Below are positions 1 to 8,129 of a DNA stretch of 64,000 nucleotides, one piece after another. Numbering within the stretch: the stretch's first letter is position 1; every line of letters begins with the position of its first letter. The DNA is from Bifidobacterium tibiigranuli. GTDB lineage: Bacteria; Actinomycetota; Actinomycetes; Actinomycetales; Bifidobacteriaceae. The stretch is taken from NCBI RefSeq assembly GCF_009371885.1, contig NZ_QLZA01000004.1, positions 1-64,000 on the forward strand, read 5' to 3'. A model generated the notes under the pieces. That model was not told the origin of the DNA, did no database searches, and saw only the letters and a list, made by a program, of their open reading frames with translations. A program made the translations under genes and the position numbers.

Positions 1-415
1 GCAGGCGGCGGTCGTCTCGCGCGCGCCACCGGCACTTCGCCACCTCGCCCGTATCGCCGTCCATCAGGACGAGCAGGCAGTGATTATGCGCGATGTAGGT
101 GCCGTCCGTCATGAGCACGCGCCGCTTTGATGGCGGCTGGTCGATCAGCGGCTCCACCTGCCAGCACCATGCCGTATGCCGGCGGAACGAGCGGCCCTGC
201 TCCTCGAGGCTGTGCCCGCCGCGCAGCCAGGCGACGAAGCCCTCCAGCTGCCCCAGCCGCCTGGCGTTCACGCTGGGCGCGACCATGCCCGCGTCGCATT
301 CGGGGCATTTCCAGCGCTGCGCGCCCGCAGCCGTCCTGCCGTTCTTCCTCATCCGCCCGCCGCACAGCGGGCAGCGCTTCGCCTTCTTCGACCGGGTCCT
401 CACCCGGTCCGGCAC
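1..415 (-). CDS. IS1249-like transposase, N-terminal part (cut by window edge)
   Basis: Reading leftward from a GTG codon, the frame stays open to the window edge (about 138 residues). It begins with a zinc-ribbon (CPLCGGRM, then WKCPECDAG), followed by a segment with RSFRRHTAWCWQV and MTDGTYIAH. This order (zinc ribbon, small helical domain, then the first acidic part of a transposase core) resembles IS1249-type transposases of actinobacteria. The GTG is the first possible start after an in-frame TAG and no better start exists. The catalytic core lies outside the window, so it cannot be judged whether the element is active. Family assignment is by remembered motif similarity. Confidence 0.72.
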   Translation of the reverse strand, partial: MPDRVRTRSKKAKRCPLCGGRMRKNGRTAAGAQRWKCPECDAGMVAPSVNARRLGQLEGFVAWLRGGHSLEEQGRSFRRHTAWCWQVEPLIDQPPSKRRVLMTDGTYIAHNHCLLVLMDGDTGEVAKCRWRARDDRRL

Positions 416-540
416 TACCCGGCAGGCCCCCTAATTTTCCCCGCGGAAAAATACCGCCCCGACACGCCTACACCCACAAGGCCAAACCCCAAACATAAGC
501 ACCACATTTTGGCCTATAACTCGTTTTCTTCGTTGTGGCG

Positions 541-747
541 TGTATCTCGCTTATGTGAGGCGTTATTGGATGCTTGCGGAGGTCTATCTGCGTTGTGTGA
601 GGCGTTAATTCCTTGGCACCCCGAGTATCGCTGGCTGAAAACGGCGGTTCTGGGCCAGCGATACTCGGCTCTCCGAAAAATAGCGCCTCACACAACGCAG
701 ATAGACCTCCGCAGCACTCTGTTAACGCCTCACATAACGCATATACA
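541..747. repeat. Long nested inverted repeat between transposase and feo operon
   Basis: Two arms of 64 nt (541-604 and 684-747) are inverted copies, matching at roughly 52 positions including one uninterrupted run of 29. Each arm holds two copies of the word TTRTGTGAGGCG. Between the arms is a second perfect 15-bp inverted repeat, CCGAGTATCGCTGGC at 621-635 and its complement at 654-668. The rest of 416-901 carries no convincing gene. It may be a bidirectional terminator, a repeat element or an IS remnant. Confidence 0.75.
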
Positions 748-901
748 GTGGTTGCGCGAGGAATACAGCGGTTGTCCGGCCGAAGTTGCCGTTGGCCGAC
801 GCTGAATTGCCGTCGGAGCATTCATATGGCAAGCTCAGTTCCTTGTTGTACTGCGCGCTGCACCGCTGCCGTCGCGCCAAGCGCTGCGTAATGACCTGAC
901 C

Positions 902-1327
902 TTATACTTTGGCCGGTTGACCTTTGCGAAGCCGGTGCGATGAGATGACTCGCCGCAGCTTGCCCAGCGGCGACTGCTGCTTGCGGATGCTGGGCGGCAG
1001 AATCGGGCAGCTGGCGCATACCATCGATTCGGGGTCGGGCTGGCATGCGCTGCCCGCCGTGCAGTTCTCCGTGCGCAGCTCGAAGAAATCGATGTCGCCG
1101 CTGATGCGGGCCTGCTCGATGACGAGGTTCACAAAGTCCAGCGGCAGCCCCAAATCCTGGGCCGCCATGCGCGGCGTTTTGCCGGAGACCAGAGCTTGCA
1201 CGACTTGCGCGGTGATTGGTATTTCCGATATTGTCGGGGCGTCTTTGCGGTTTACAGGGGTTCTCTCTGTTTTGGTGAGTTCTGTTTTCGTGGTTTCGGT
1301 ATGCCTGAACCCATTCGAAGTATTCAT
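902..1327 (-). CDS. FeoC-like small cysteine-containing protein
   Basis: A 141-residue protein whose ATG overlaps the feoB stop (ATGA), so it is translationally coupled to the iron transporter. The middle (about 35-80) could form a small winged helix (a helix-turn-helix-like stretch around KTPRMAAQDLGL). It is followed by four cysteines C89-x5-C95-x8-C104-x2-C107, as expected of a metal or Fe-S site, and a basic tail. FeoC proteins are small winged-helix proteins, often with a cysteine cluster, encoded after feoB; they modulate FeoB stability or activity. Position, size and cysteines support the call, but overall sequence similarity to classical FeoC is low. Residues 1-30, rich in Thr and Lys, look disordered. 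Confidence 0.6.
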   Translation of the reverse strand: MNTSNGFRHTETTKTELTKTERTPVNRKDAPTISEIPITAQVVQALVSGKTPRMAAQDLGLPLDFVNLVIEQARISGDIDFFELRTENCTAGSACQPDPESMVCASCPILPPSIRKQQSPLGKLRRVISSHRLRKGQPAKV

Positions 1328-3696
1328 AGCAATCGCCCAATCTGGAATACCGCAATCGCCAGAATATAGGCCACGACGAGGCCCATGCCCACGGATTGCA
1401 AGGCGATTTTGCCGCTGTACTGCCGCCGTATCTCGGCGATGGTCGCCAGACACGGCGTGTAGGCGAGCACGAAGATCATGAACGCGGCGGCGGCCGCCGA
1501 GGCATGCCCGCCGCTGGAACGCTCGAAGCTGGCGCGCACCGCCTGGCCCAAGGTGCCAGTGCCTTGCTGCTGCTCGGATTCGTTGCCCGAATCATGGATT
1601 GCGTAGCTTTGCGCCATCGACCCGACCACGACCTCCTTGGCCACGAATCCGGTGATAAGCGCCGCCGAAGCATGCCAGTCGTTGAATCCGGCGGGTTCGA
1701 ACACCGGCGCAACGCCCGAGGCCACCGCGCCGTAGAGCGAATTCTCGACCTCGTCGACATGGCCGAAGGTGTTGTTGCCGGCGGCTCCCGCGCTGATGGG
1801 CATGGCAGAGAGCAGCCAGACGATGACGATCATCGTGATGATAATCGAGCTGGCGCCGGTGATAAAGGCCCACAGCCGCAGCGCGACCGACTTGCCGAGC
1901 TGCAGCACTTTGGGCATCTGGTAGGGTGGCAGGCCCATCGCGAAGGGCTGGGTGTGCAGGTCGCGGAACTGCGTTTTGCGCAGCGCGAGGCCGACCGCGA
2001 GAATAATCACAATGGACGCGACGTACATGAGGAATATCGCGAGCCCGGCGTAGCGGCCGAAGAATGCGTAAGCCAGCACGATATAGACGCTCAGGCGCGC
2101 CGAGCATGACGTGAACGGGATGAGCAGGCCGGTGAGCAGCCGCTGGCGCGAGTCGGGCAGCGTGCGGGTCGAGGCCAGCGCGGGCAGATTGCAGCCGAAG
2201 CCGACCACGAGCGGCAGGAAGGCGCGGCCGTCGAGGCCGATGGCGCGCATGGCCTTGTCCATCACGAAGGCGGCGCGCGCGAGGTAGCCGGAGTCTTCCA
2301 GCAGCGAGAGGATGATGAACATGATGCCCATCGGCGGGATGAAGGTCAGCACGGTGACGAAGCCATCGAGCAGCCCGTCGACTATCAGCCCGTGGAACCA
2401 GCCCGCGAGTGCTTCTTTGCCGGCGACCAGCGTGAACACCCAGTCGATGCCGTCGGTCAGCCATTGCCGGAAGGTCACGTCGAACCAGTCGATGAGCGGC
2501 CCGGCAAGCGTCGTGGTCGCCTCGAACACTGCATACATCGCCGCGAGGAAGATCACGATGCCGGCGATGGGATGGAGCAGAAGCCGGTCGAGCTTGTCGG
2601 AGAAGGTCGGTTTGTCGACCGCAGGCTGCTTGCGGTTCAGCTCCGTGACCTTGCCCGCGATCCAGGCGAAGCGCTCATCGGAGGTCTGCTGCGCCCACGC
2701 TGAGACCTCGTCTTGGGTCGCTTCGCGGCCGGGGATTGCGGCGGTGGTGACGGGTGGTATGGGTTGGAGTTGTGCGGGTTGTGGTGGGACGGGCTGTGCC
2801 AACGTTTGTGTTGTCTGTATTGCCTGCGCCGCACTAAGCTGCCGATCAATGGCATCCAGCAATTCCGTCTTGCCTTTGCCGGTTCGGCCATCGACCTGGA
2901 TGAAAGGGACTCCGGGGACGAGCGCGGCGAAATCGTCGATTTCCAGCGTCGAACCTTGACGTTTCGCCAGATCGAGCATACTCACTGCGACCACGAGCGG
3001 CCGGCCGAGGTCGATGAGCTGACTGAGCAGATACAGCGATTTCGAGGGCGAGGTGGCGTCCATCACGGCGACGATGACATTGGGCTGCGGGTAGCCGTTC
3101 CGCGCCATCGCGGCCTCGGAGGAGACCTGTTCGTCCGGGCTGATCGCGTCGAGCGAAGCCGTGCCCGGGGTATCGATGAAATCCCAAGTCGCCTCGCCGT
3201 GCCTGAGCGCGCCGGATTCCACGAGCACCGTCGTGCCGGGGGCGTTCATCACCGTGGCGTTCGCGCCCAGCACGGCGTTGAACAGCGTGGATTTGCCTAC
3301 ATTCGGATTGCCCATGAACACGATGCGCGGGTTGCCGCTTGGTGCTTCGTGGCCCATATGATGATGCTGCGACGGCAGCAGCACGGCCAGCCCGCGGCGA
3401 TGATGGTGGCCGCCGGAGTGTTCGGAGTGCTCGGCGTGTTCCATGCCCATGTGACTCATGTGGTCGGTGTGGTCGGCGTGAGCCGCATGGTCGTCACAAT
3501 CAGCATGCGAGTCAGGTTTCGCGCAGCACGCGCAGCCGCTATTGTCATCGCCGAGAGCGGCCTTGTTGTCGTTATGTATCGTATCGACGGAAACTTCGGA
3601 AGCATCATTTGTATCGTTGGCACCAGCTAAATCAGACTGTGGCGATAGCATCGAAGCATCCCCGGACTCAAGGGTTTCCAACGGTTCACGAATCAT
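1324..3696 (-). CDS. feoB: Ferrous iron transporter FeoB
   Basis: A 790-residue membrane protein for Fe(II) uptake. The order is: a metal-binding-looking N-terminus (CACC near residue 55, then a His/Asp-rich run with HHHRR), a GTPase domain starting near residue 130 (GNPNVGKS G1 motif; NAPGTT and DTPG follow), a linker, and a C-terminal polytopic membrane domain with the gate and core regions typical of the family. The N-terminal His/Cys extension of about 120 residues is longer than in the E. coli protein. It lies downstream of feoA and overlaps the feoC-like gene. A later start at residue 16 is possible; the first ATG is used because no strong ribosome site separates them. I see no clear iron-regulator box. 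Confidence 0.95.
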   Translation of the reverse strand: MIREPLETLESGDASMLSPQSDLAGANDTNDASEVSVDTIHNDNKAALGDDNSGCACCAKPDSHADCDDHAAHADHTDHMSHMGMEHAEHSEHSGGHHHRRGLAVLLPSQHHHMGHEAPSGNPRIVFMGNPNVGKSTLFNAVLGANATVMNAPGTTVLVESGALRHGEATWDFIDTPGTASLDAISPDEQVSSEAAMARNGYPQPNVIVAVMDATSPSKSLYLLSQLIDLGRPLVVAVSMLDLAKRQGSTLEIDDFAALVPGVPFIQVDGRTGKGKTELLDAIDRQLSAAQAIQTTQTLAQPVPPQPAQLQPIPPVTTAAIPGREATQDEVSAWAQQTSDERFAWIAGKVTELNRKQPAVDKPTFSDKLDRLLLHPIAGIVIFLAAMYAVFEATTTLAGPLIDWFDVTFRQWLTDGIDWVFTLVAGKEALAGWFHGLIVDGLLDGFVTVLTFIPPMGIMFIILSLLEDSGYLARAAFVMDKAMRAIGLDGRAFLPLVVGFGCNLPALASTRTLPDSRQRLLTGLLIPFTSCSARLSVYIVLAYAFFGRYAGLAIFLMYVASIVIILAVGLALRKTQFRDLHTQPFAMGLPPYQMPKVLQLGKSVALRLWAFITGASSIIITMIVIVWLLSAMPISAGAAGNNTFGHVDEVENSLYGAVASGVAPVFEPAGFNDWHASAALITGFVAKEVVVGSMAQSYAIHDSGNESEQQQGTGTLGQAVRASFERSSGGHASAAAAAFMIFVLAYTPCLATIAEIRRQYSGKIALQSVGMGLVVAYILAIAVFQIGRLL

Positions 3697-3829
3697 GCGA
3701 CTATTCCCATTCTGCGTGACGGACGCGATGCCTATGTGCTAGTGCCATTGTCGACTTGCGCGCAGCCGTTCGCGTATTCCGCATATTGTGCGTATACATA
3801 TGCAGTGCCAATGCGCATTCCAAAACGGC

Positions 3830-4057
3830 TCAGCGCACCTCTACCAGAATCCGCTTGGCAGTAGCGCCGTCCAGCGCGATGCGTTCCGAGCCGTGCGCGA
3901 CGACTCGCCCGCCGAAGCCGGCCTTCTGAATGACGCGCATGCGCTCATGCGCGCGGAAGCCAAGTTCGTTGAGGCGAAAGCGATTGCGCAGCGTCAGATC
4001 GACCTTGCATATCTCGATCTCGACCCCCAAAGGGCATGTGCGCAACGAATCCGTCAT
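3830..4057 (-). CDS. feoA: FeoA, small SH3-like partner of FeoB
   Basis: A 75-residue protein with the FeoA layout: PLG near the start, the central LNELGF segment, VIQKAGFGG, and an ending with IALDGATAKRILV. FeoA is a cytoplasmic SH3-fold protein required for FeoB-mediated ferrous uptake. It is the first gene of the leftward feo operon; 133 bp separate it from feoB, in which I see no gene. Upstream, 4058-4190 is AT-rich and probably holds the promoter. After ICE integration the operon start is only about 140 bp from the left junction. Confidence 0.9.
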   Translation of the reverse strand: MTDSLRTCPLGVEIEICKVDLTLRNRFRLNELGFRAHERMRVIQKAGFGGRVVAHGSERIALDGATAKRILVEVR

Positions 4058-4191
4058 ACGAGCGAGAATAAACCAGCCAGCCCCTGTCTGTAAAGGTTTT
4101 TCCCCTTGTTTTTAACTACTACAATTTGCAAATTCACGACAAGAAGATGGGAAGGCTTGAATCCGGAAATCCAGTGAATCTGGATAGCATA

Positions 4192-4235
4192 ACAAAAATG
4201 GCTGAAAACGTTGAAATCTCAACGTTTTCAGCCAT
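4192..4235 (-). terminator. Orphaned native terminator of tRNA-Lys
   Basis: A perfect 17-bp hairpin (arms 4198-4214 and 4219-4235, 4-nt loop) is followed on the minus strand by a T-run. It sits directly next to the left copy of the tRNA 3' end. In the uninterrupted chromosome it would lie just downstream of tRNA-Lys on the same strand, so I read it as that gene's original terminator, now separated by the ICE. Confidence 0.8.
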
Positions 4236-4240
4236 ATGCT

Positions 4241-4281
4241 GTGCCCCCGCGGGGATTCGAACCCCGGACACGCTGATTAAG
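4241..4281. repeat. attL, left copy of the tRNA-Lys 3' end
   Basis: These 41 bases are identical to 50618-50658 and cover the tRNA-Lys 3' half from the anticodon to the last base plus one. Identity stops at both edges, so this defines the maximum att core. Here it is a tRNA fragment, not a gene. Confidence 0.93.
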
Positions 4282-4421
4282 GGTTCGGGATTGGGATATC
4301 GCGCGGTGTCGCTCGGCCTGTTCTCGATTGTAGTGCATGTGCGTTCGAGGCATGGTCTGGGCGGCTGACGGCGGTGGCCTCCCGAAGAACGCTGTCCCCG
4401 TTTCCTTCTTATGGTTGTTTC

Positions 4422-4452
4422 ATGCCGGCATATGGCTGTGGCCGGCATTTTT
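4422..4452 (+). terminator. Terminator or attenuator just ahead of the integrase
   Basis: Arms ATGCCGGC (4422-4429) and GCCGGCAT (4441-4448) are followed by TTTTT. The hairpin sits 20 bp ahead of the integrase start and would block read-through from the left junction or, in the circle, from the regulator at the other end. A CATAAT at 4453-4458 could be a -10 for an integrase promoter, but I see no good -35. The rest of 4282-4421 has no gene. Confidence 0.6.
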
Positions 4453-4472
4453 CATAATGAAAGAAGGGAATC

Positions 4473-5336
4473 ATGACGTTCTACGCTCGTCATCGTCAGC
4501 CGCCGCAGTCGTGGGCCGGATACGTGGACGGATGGGTCATGGACATGCAGGCCCGGGGGCTGTCCGAGCACACCATCGAGGCCAACTGGTACCGGCTCAC
4601 CTGCTTCGCCAGGACGCAGACCCGCGGCCCGGACGAGGTCGAGCCGTCCGACGTGCAGGCCTGGCTGACCGGGGAGCGGATCGAGGCGAGCACCAAGGCC
4701 GGGCGGCGCGCCTCGGTCAACGAGTTCTACAAATGGGGCCTGCGGATGAAACGACTGAAAGCGAATCCGGTCGACGCGCTGCCCCCGGTCAAGCGGCCCC
4801 GCAAGCCGGCCCGCCAGCCCGCGCCCGAGCAGGCCGTGGCCAAGGGCCTGGAATCAGACGACGCGGACGCCCGGCTCATGGTCCAGCTCGACGCCGAGGC
4901 CGGGCTGCGCCGCGAGGAGATATGCCGGGTCAAGGGATCCGACATCGTCGCGTACCCGCAGTCCGGGGACGAGGAGATCAGCGGCCTGGTCGTACACGGC
5001 AAGGGCGGCAAGACGCGGCTCGTGCCGATCTGCGCGCAGCTGGCCGACGACATACGCGACGCGGCGGGCGACGGCTGGCTGTTCCCCGGCCGATACTCGG
5101 GCCACTGCTGCGTCGACCACGTGTACCGCGTCGTCAGGCGCGCCACCGGATACCCCACCCACTCGCTGCGCCGGCGCTACGGCAGGATCGCCTACGAGGC
5201 GTCCGGCTACGACCTGCGCGCCGTGCAGGAGCTACTCGGCCACGAGAGCCCCGCGACCACGCAGAGCTACATCTTCGTCCCGCAGTCCAGCCTCGGGACG
5301 ATAGCGCTCAAGGTCAAGGACAGGCGGCCCGTCTGA
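4473..5336 (+). CDS. Tyrosine recombinase (integrase)
   Basis: A 287-residue site-specific recombinase that would integrate and excise the ICE at tRNA-Lys. The N-terminal SAM-like core-binding domain covers about 10-100 and the catalytic domain about 120-287. Catalytic residues are visible: R146 (GLRREE), a lysine at 177/180 (HGKGGKTR), H230-x2-R233 (HSLRRR), H257 (LLGHES) and the nucleophile Y266 (TTQSYI). ATG is preceded by AAGAAGGGAA. Length is near that of compact XerC/D-like integrases; there is no long arm-binding domain. No excisionase gene follows it. A GC-rich hairpin (5364-5389) lies after the stop. Confidence 0.93.
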   Translation: MTFYARHRQPPQSWAGYVDGWVMDMQARGLSEHTIEANWYRLTCFARTQTRGPDEVEPSDVQAWLTGERIEASTKAGRRASVNEFYKWGLRMKRLKANPVDALPPVKRPRKPARQPAPEQAVAKGLESDDADARLMVQLDAEAGLRREEICRVKGSDIVAYPQSGDEEISGLVVHGKGGKTRLVPICAQLADDIRDAAGDGWLFPGRYSGHCCVDHVYRVVRRATGYPTHSLRRRYGRIAYEASGYDLRAVQELLGHESPATTQSYIFVPQSSLGTIALKVKDRRPV

Positions 5337-5363
5337 GGCAGAGGCATCATAAATGGGGGGTGA

Positions 5364-5389
5364 CCGCCCCGGCCTTGCGGCCGGGGCGG
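5364..5389. terminator. GC-rich hairpin between convergent genes
   Basis: Arms CCGCCCCGGCC and its complement (5364-5374, 5379-5389) with a 4-nt loop lie between the integrase stop and the end of a leftward gene. There is no T-tract, so termination is inferred from position and stem strength only. Confidence 0.5.
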
Positions 5390-5401
5390 CTGAGAGCGCC
5401 G

Positions 5402-5560
5402 CTAGCTGCGGCCTCCGATATAGGTCATCGCCCAGCCGGCTATCGCCAGCGTGACGGCGTTGGCCGTGACTGTGTCAGCCTTGGCCGCGACGACGACGGC
5501 AAGCGCCGCCAGTATCCATAGCGTCGGGCCGCTGCGCGGCCCCTCATCCAACTTGCGCAT
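5402..5560 (-). CDS. Small single-span membrane protein
   Basis: A 52-residue protein: a short charged N-terminus (MRKLDEGPRSG), then two hydrophobic stretches (about 14-26 and 36-48) separated by KADTV, ending in GGRS. It could cross the membrane twice or form one span. A GGGAAAGGCG ribosome site precedes the chosen ATG; a longer frame upstream runs through a hairpin and is less likely. It is convergent to the integrase and probably transcribed alone. I do not recognise the family. Small membrane proteins of this kind are frequent at ICE ends, but a role in entry exclusion or excision would be a guess. Confidence 0.55.
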   Translation of the reverse strand: MRKLDEGPRSGPTLWILAALAVVVAAKADTVTANAVTLAIAGWAMTYIGGRS

Positions 5561-5877
5561 GACTGCGCCTTTCCCTGAAGGCCGCGCCGCGAAGCGCGGC
5601 CGCGTCGCCCGGCTGATGCCGGACGGCCGATCGCTCCTCGCGAAAGGAGTTCTCGACATGTGCCACACTAGCGGCTATAGTGGAAGTCGCTGGATGAAAG
5701 GCACCGCGACCGACCCCGTATCGAGGCGGCGAGCTAAGACTTTTGGGATCGGGCCTGATTCCGGCGGGGTGGCTCCAACTCCATCCCCATTGAAGTGCGC
5801 GAGACCTCCGAGCCCAACGGTTCGGAGGTCTTCCCATGTCCGAGTTGTAGGTCTCGGCAATGAGAGGGGCGCAAGGC
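5561..5877. other. Non-coding stretch with two hairpins
   Basis: Nothing gene-like is visible. It holds a perfect stem at 5581-5600 (GCCGCGC arms) near the ribosome site of the small membrane gene, and a 10-bp stem at 5802-5831 (AGACCTCCGA arms) just past the end of the next leftward gene, probably its terminator. Confidence 0.5.
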
Positions 5878-6798
5878 CTACCAGTATCCGATAACCTGCT
5901 GCTCAACCTCATCGATCACAGCCTGCGGAATATCAGCCACGGGAATCCGATACGCCGTATTCAGCCTCGGGTTAAAAATGCCAAGATACTTGATCGGCTG
6001 AAACTCAGGATGCACGGAATGCAAGCCCATTCGCCAATACACCAGCAATTGCAGCGTATGCTGGCTCGTCGGCCTGCGCTTCGACACCTTGAAATCCCAA
6101 AGCGTGTCCTCGGTGAGAAAATCACCGTCGCCAGCCACTATCACATCCGTGTAGCCGCCTTCGAAGGTGAATCCGTCCACTGTCTTCGGGCCGTACTGCT
6201 CCAGGAAGGCGAGAGCGCGGCCCACCATCGTCCGGACATTGCCGATTGTCGCGTCATCCGGCCAGATATCCTCGACAGGCTTATAGCCTCTGGGGCCTGC
6301 CCTGAAGCACACGTCATAGCCTGCCAGCCTGATTGCGTTCCTCACCGAGACGTCATCAAGGCCCCTCACTTCGGACAGAAGCGAAGACGCATAGCCTGCT
6401 TCGCCTACTATCCATGCGCCACGCAGAGATATGTCGAAGGACTCCTCGGCGCTGGAACCGGAGAGGAGCCGTGTCAGGTAGTCCACGGCGATGCCAATCA
6501 AGATCGCCGATACGTCCCCATCGGGGCTCAGCGTTTCATCCCCGTCGCCCAGCACGGTCGCAGCGAGTGTGCGAGAAGGGATATACCCGCCGTATGGCTG
6601 CTTGATGCTTTTGACCCTGCGCATCACCGGGCATCCGACAACTTTGGGCGACAGAAGGCTTATGTGTCTGTTGGCCCTCTCAAGCTGGGCCCTTTCCCTT
6701 CGCTCCCTTTCCTCGCGGTATCGCTTGGCCTGCACGCGCTCGACCCGCTTCTGACGGCGATGCTCCCGGCGCCGGATCTTTACTGCCATGCTGGTCAT
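5878..6798 (-). CDS. PD-(D/E)XK nuclease-like protein
   Basis: A 306-residue protein with a very basic, coiled N-terminus (about 1-45), a middle all-helical region and a C-terminal segment carrying the signature of PD-(D/E)XK nucleases of the RecB/Cas4 type: GYTDVI with D218, LWDFKVS with D235 and K237, then a QLLVYW motif about 15 residues later. This order (acid, hydrophobic strand with DxK, then Q-x3-Y helix) is what the fold uses for metal binding and DNA cleavage. ATG is preceded by AGGAGG. It stands alone between integrase and parA, so a role in element processing or in defence against competing DNA is possible. Family assignment rests on motifs only. Confidence 0.6.
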   Translation of the reverse strand: MTSMAVKIRRREHRRQKRVERVQAKRYREERERRERAQLERANRHISLLSPKVVGCPVMRRVKSIKQPYGGYIPSRTLAATVLGDGDETLSPDGDVSAILIGIAVDYLTRLLSGSSAEESFDISLRGAWIVGEAGYASSLLSEVRGLDDVSVRNAIRLAGYDVCFRAGPRGYKPVEDIWPDDATIGNVRTMVGRALAFLEQYGPKTVDGFTFEGGYTDVIVAGDGDFLTEDTLWDFKVSKRRPTSQHTLQLLVYWRMGLHSVHPEFQPIKYLGIFNPRLNTAYRIPVADIPQAVIDEVEQQVIGYW

Positions 6799-7027
6799 CT
6801 CTTACCTCCTAGTCGCATAGTGCCGGAAGCCCTCACAGGCATCTGGCTCCCCTCGCATCCGTCCAAGTTCAAAAACGGGGTACAGAGTCTCCTTGCGGGG
6901 CTATCTTACCTCTGTCCGGGGCTTCCGTGTTGAAGCGGGAGGAACGATCGGCCGCGGCGGAGCAGACGAAGGGCATGCCGCCCTTGCACAGGCAGACAAG
7001 AAAATGATTAATTACCTACGCAAGTAC

Positions 7028-7056
7028 TTGTGAAAATAATTTCCTAACTATATAAT
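7028..7056 (+). promoter_or_regulatory. Promoter of the parA operon
   Basis: TTGTGA (7028-7033), 17-nt spacer, TATAAT (7051-7056), in an AT-rich island within GC-rich DNA. The predicted start is about 35 nt ahead of the parA ATG, which has an AAGGAAGG ribosome site. Confidence 0.75.
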
Positions 7057-7096
7057 TAAACATGAAATCGCAAAGACAATCGAAAGGAAGGCGACG

Positions 7097-7693
7097 ATGC
7101 TCGTAGCGATAGCCAACTCGAAGGGCGGGGTCACGAAGACGACCACCGCCATCTATCTCGCCAAGGCCGCGGTCACGCGGGGCGACCGGGCGCTGGTGCT
7201 CGACGCCGATGTGCAGGACAGCGCCAGCGTGTGGGCCGACTCGGCCGAGGAGGAGGGCGACCCGCTGCCCTTCGAGGTCGTGGCCGCGAAGCTGTCCACC
7301 CTCGCCAAGGCCGTGAAGCAGGACCGCGAGGACCCGGACACGTGGCGGTTCATCGACTGCCCGCCCAACGGGATCATGCTCGACAAGGCCATCGAGGCCG
7401 CCGGCTACGTCATCATCCCCACCAGCGAATCCCCGCTCGACATGCGCCAGACCTGGCAGACCTACTACGCGGCCAGCGACCAGAAGCCCGCCGCCGTGCT
7501 CGTCACCCGGGCCGAGACCAACACCACCATGCACCGGGACACGCTCGACGCCCTCGACTCGCAGCAGGCCCGCCGCTTCGAGACCGTGATCCGCAAGCGC
7601 GCCGACATCGTCAAGACCAACGGCCACAACCCCAGGAAGCTCTACGAGTACGCCGAGGCATATGCTGAGCTGCGGAAGGAGACCGCCCGATGA
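7097..7693 (+). CDS. parA: ParA-family partition ATPase
   Basis: A 198-residue MinD/ParA-type ATPase. The deviant Walker A (NSKGGVTKTTT) spans about 8-18, a DADVQDSAS switch lies near 41-49, and a Walker B-like FIDCPP is near 91. The length fits small plasmid ParA proteins without an N-terminal DNA-binding domain, so regulation of its promoter probably falls to the next gene, whose start overlaps its stop. It could keep the excised circular ICE from being lost or position it before transfer. A ParB-like protein is encoded separately at 14750. Confidence 0.88.
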   Translation: MLVAIANSKGGVTKTTTAIYLAKAAVTRGDRALVLDADVQDSASVWADSAEEEGDPLPFEVVAAKLSTLAKAVKQDREDPDTWRFIDCPPNGIMLDKAIEAAGYVIIPTSESPLDMRQTWQTYYAASDQKPAAVLVTRAETNTTMHRDTLDALDSQQARRFETVIRKRADIVKTNGHNPRKLYEYAEAYAELRKETAR

Positions 7694-7926
7694 AAGGAAA
7701 GACGAGCAGCATGATGCAGCCCCCCAGCCGCAAGCCATCCAGCGTCAACGAAATATTCCGAGACGACAGCAAGGAGAAAAAGGAAGAGGAGAAGCGCGTT
7801 ACCGTCGGCTTCGGCGTCACGCTGAGCACCAGGAAGAAGCTCAAGCAGTACGCCCTCGACCACGACACGAAGATGAAGGACATCGCCGAGGATGCGCTCC
7901 TTGAATACATGGAGAACCACCAGTAG
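7690..7926 (+). CDS. Small ParA partner, ribbon-helix-helix-like
   Basis: A 78-residue basic protein starting in an ATGA overlap with parA. Residues 1-38 are disordered and Lys/Glu-rich; residues 39-78 (VTVGFGVTLSTRKKLKQYALDHD onward, then an acidic helix) fit a ribbon-helix-helix DNA-binding domain as in CopG/ParB-like plasmid centromere proteins. Such proteins bind repeats upstream of parA and stimulate its ATPase. Candidate binding sites are the AT-rich words around 7000-7060 and 8013-8060. The fold is inferred from pattern, not similarity search. Confidence 0.65.
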   Translation: MKGKTSSMMQPPSRKPSSVNEIFRDDSKEKKEEEKRVTVGFGVTLSTRKKLKQYALDHDTKMKDIAEDALLEYMENHQ

Positions 7927-8044
7927 CAGCGGCGGCGACGGACGGGAAGGGCGGCGTCAATAGAACTCCCGCCCGGCCGGCTTCCGGAGACGAGGATGTG
8001 ACATAAATTCGAGCCAGAAAACAAGAAAACAATTACACAAGAAG

Positions 8045-8073
8045 TTGAGAAAACAATAAAATGCGTATATAAT
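8045..8073 (+). promoter_or_regulatory. Promoter with GAAAACAA repeats
   Basis: TTGAGA (8045-8050), 17-nt spacer and TATAAT (8068-8073) drive the SSB-like gene. Three copies of GAAAACAA occur between about 8016 and 8056, one inside the spacer, so a regulator binding this word would block or tune the promoter. Confidence 0.72.
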
Positions 8074-8129
8074 AAAGTATGTAAGCAAGAACGCAGTTGA
8101 TTGATTTTCCAATCGGAATGGGGCGGGGC

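Noticed and set aside
4126..4368. A short plus-strand frame with APAGIRTPDTLIK at the left junction
   Set aside because: This peptide is the antisense translation of the tRNA-Lys 3' end and appears next to many such tRNAs. I use it only to show that the att frame is continuous with the right-end regulator.
6823..6927. CGGAAGCCC/GGGCTTCCG inverted repeat ahead of the nuclease-like gene as another structured leader
   Set aside because: The stem is only 9 bp over 86 nt without the inner stem or linker found in the four leaders.
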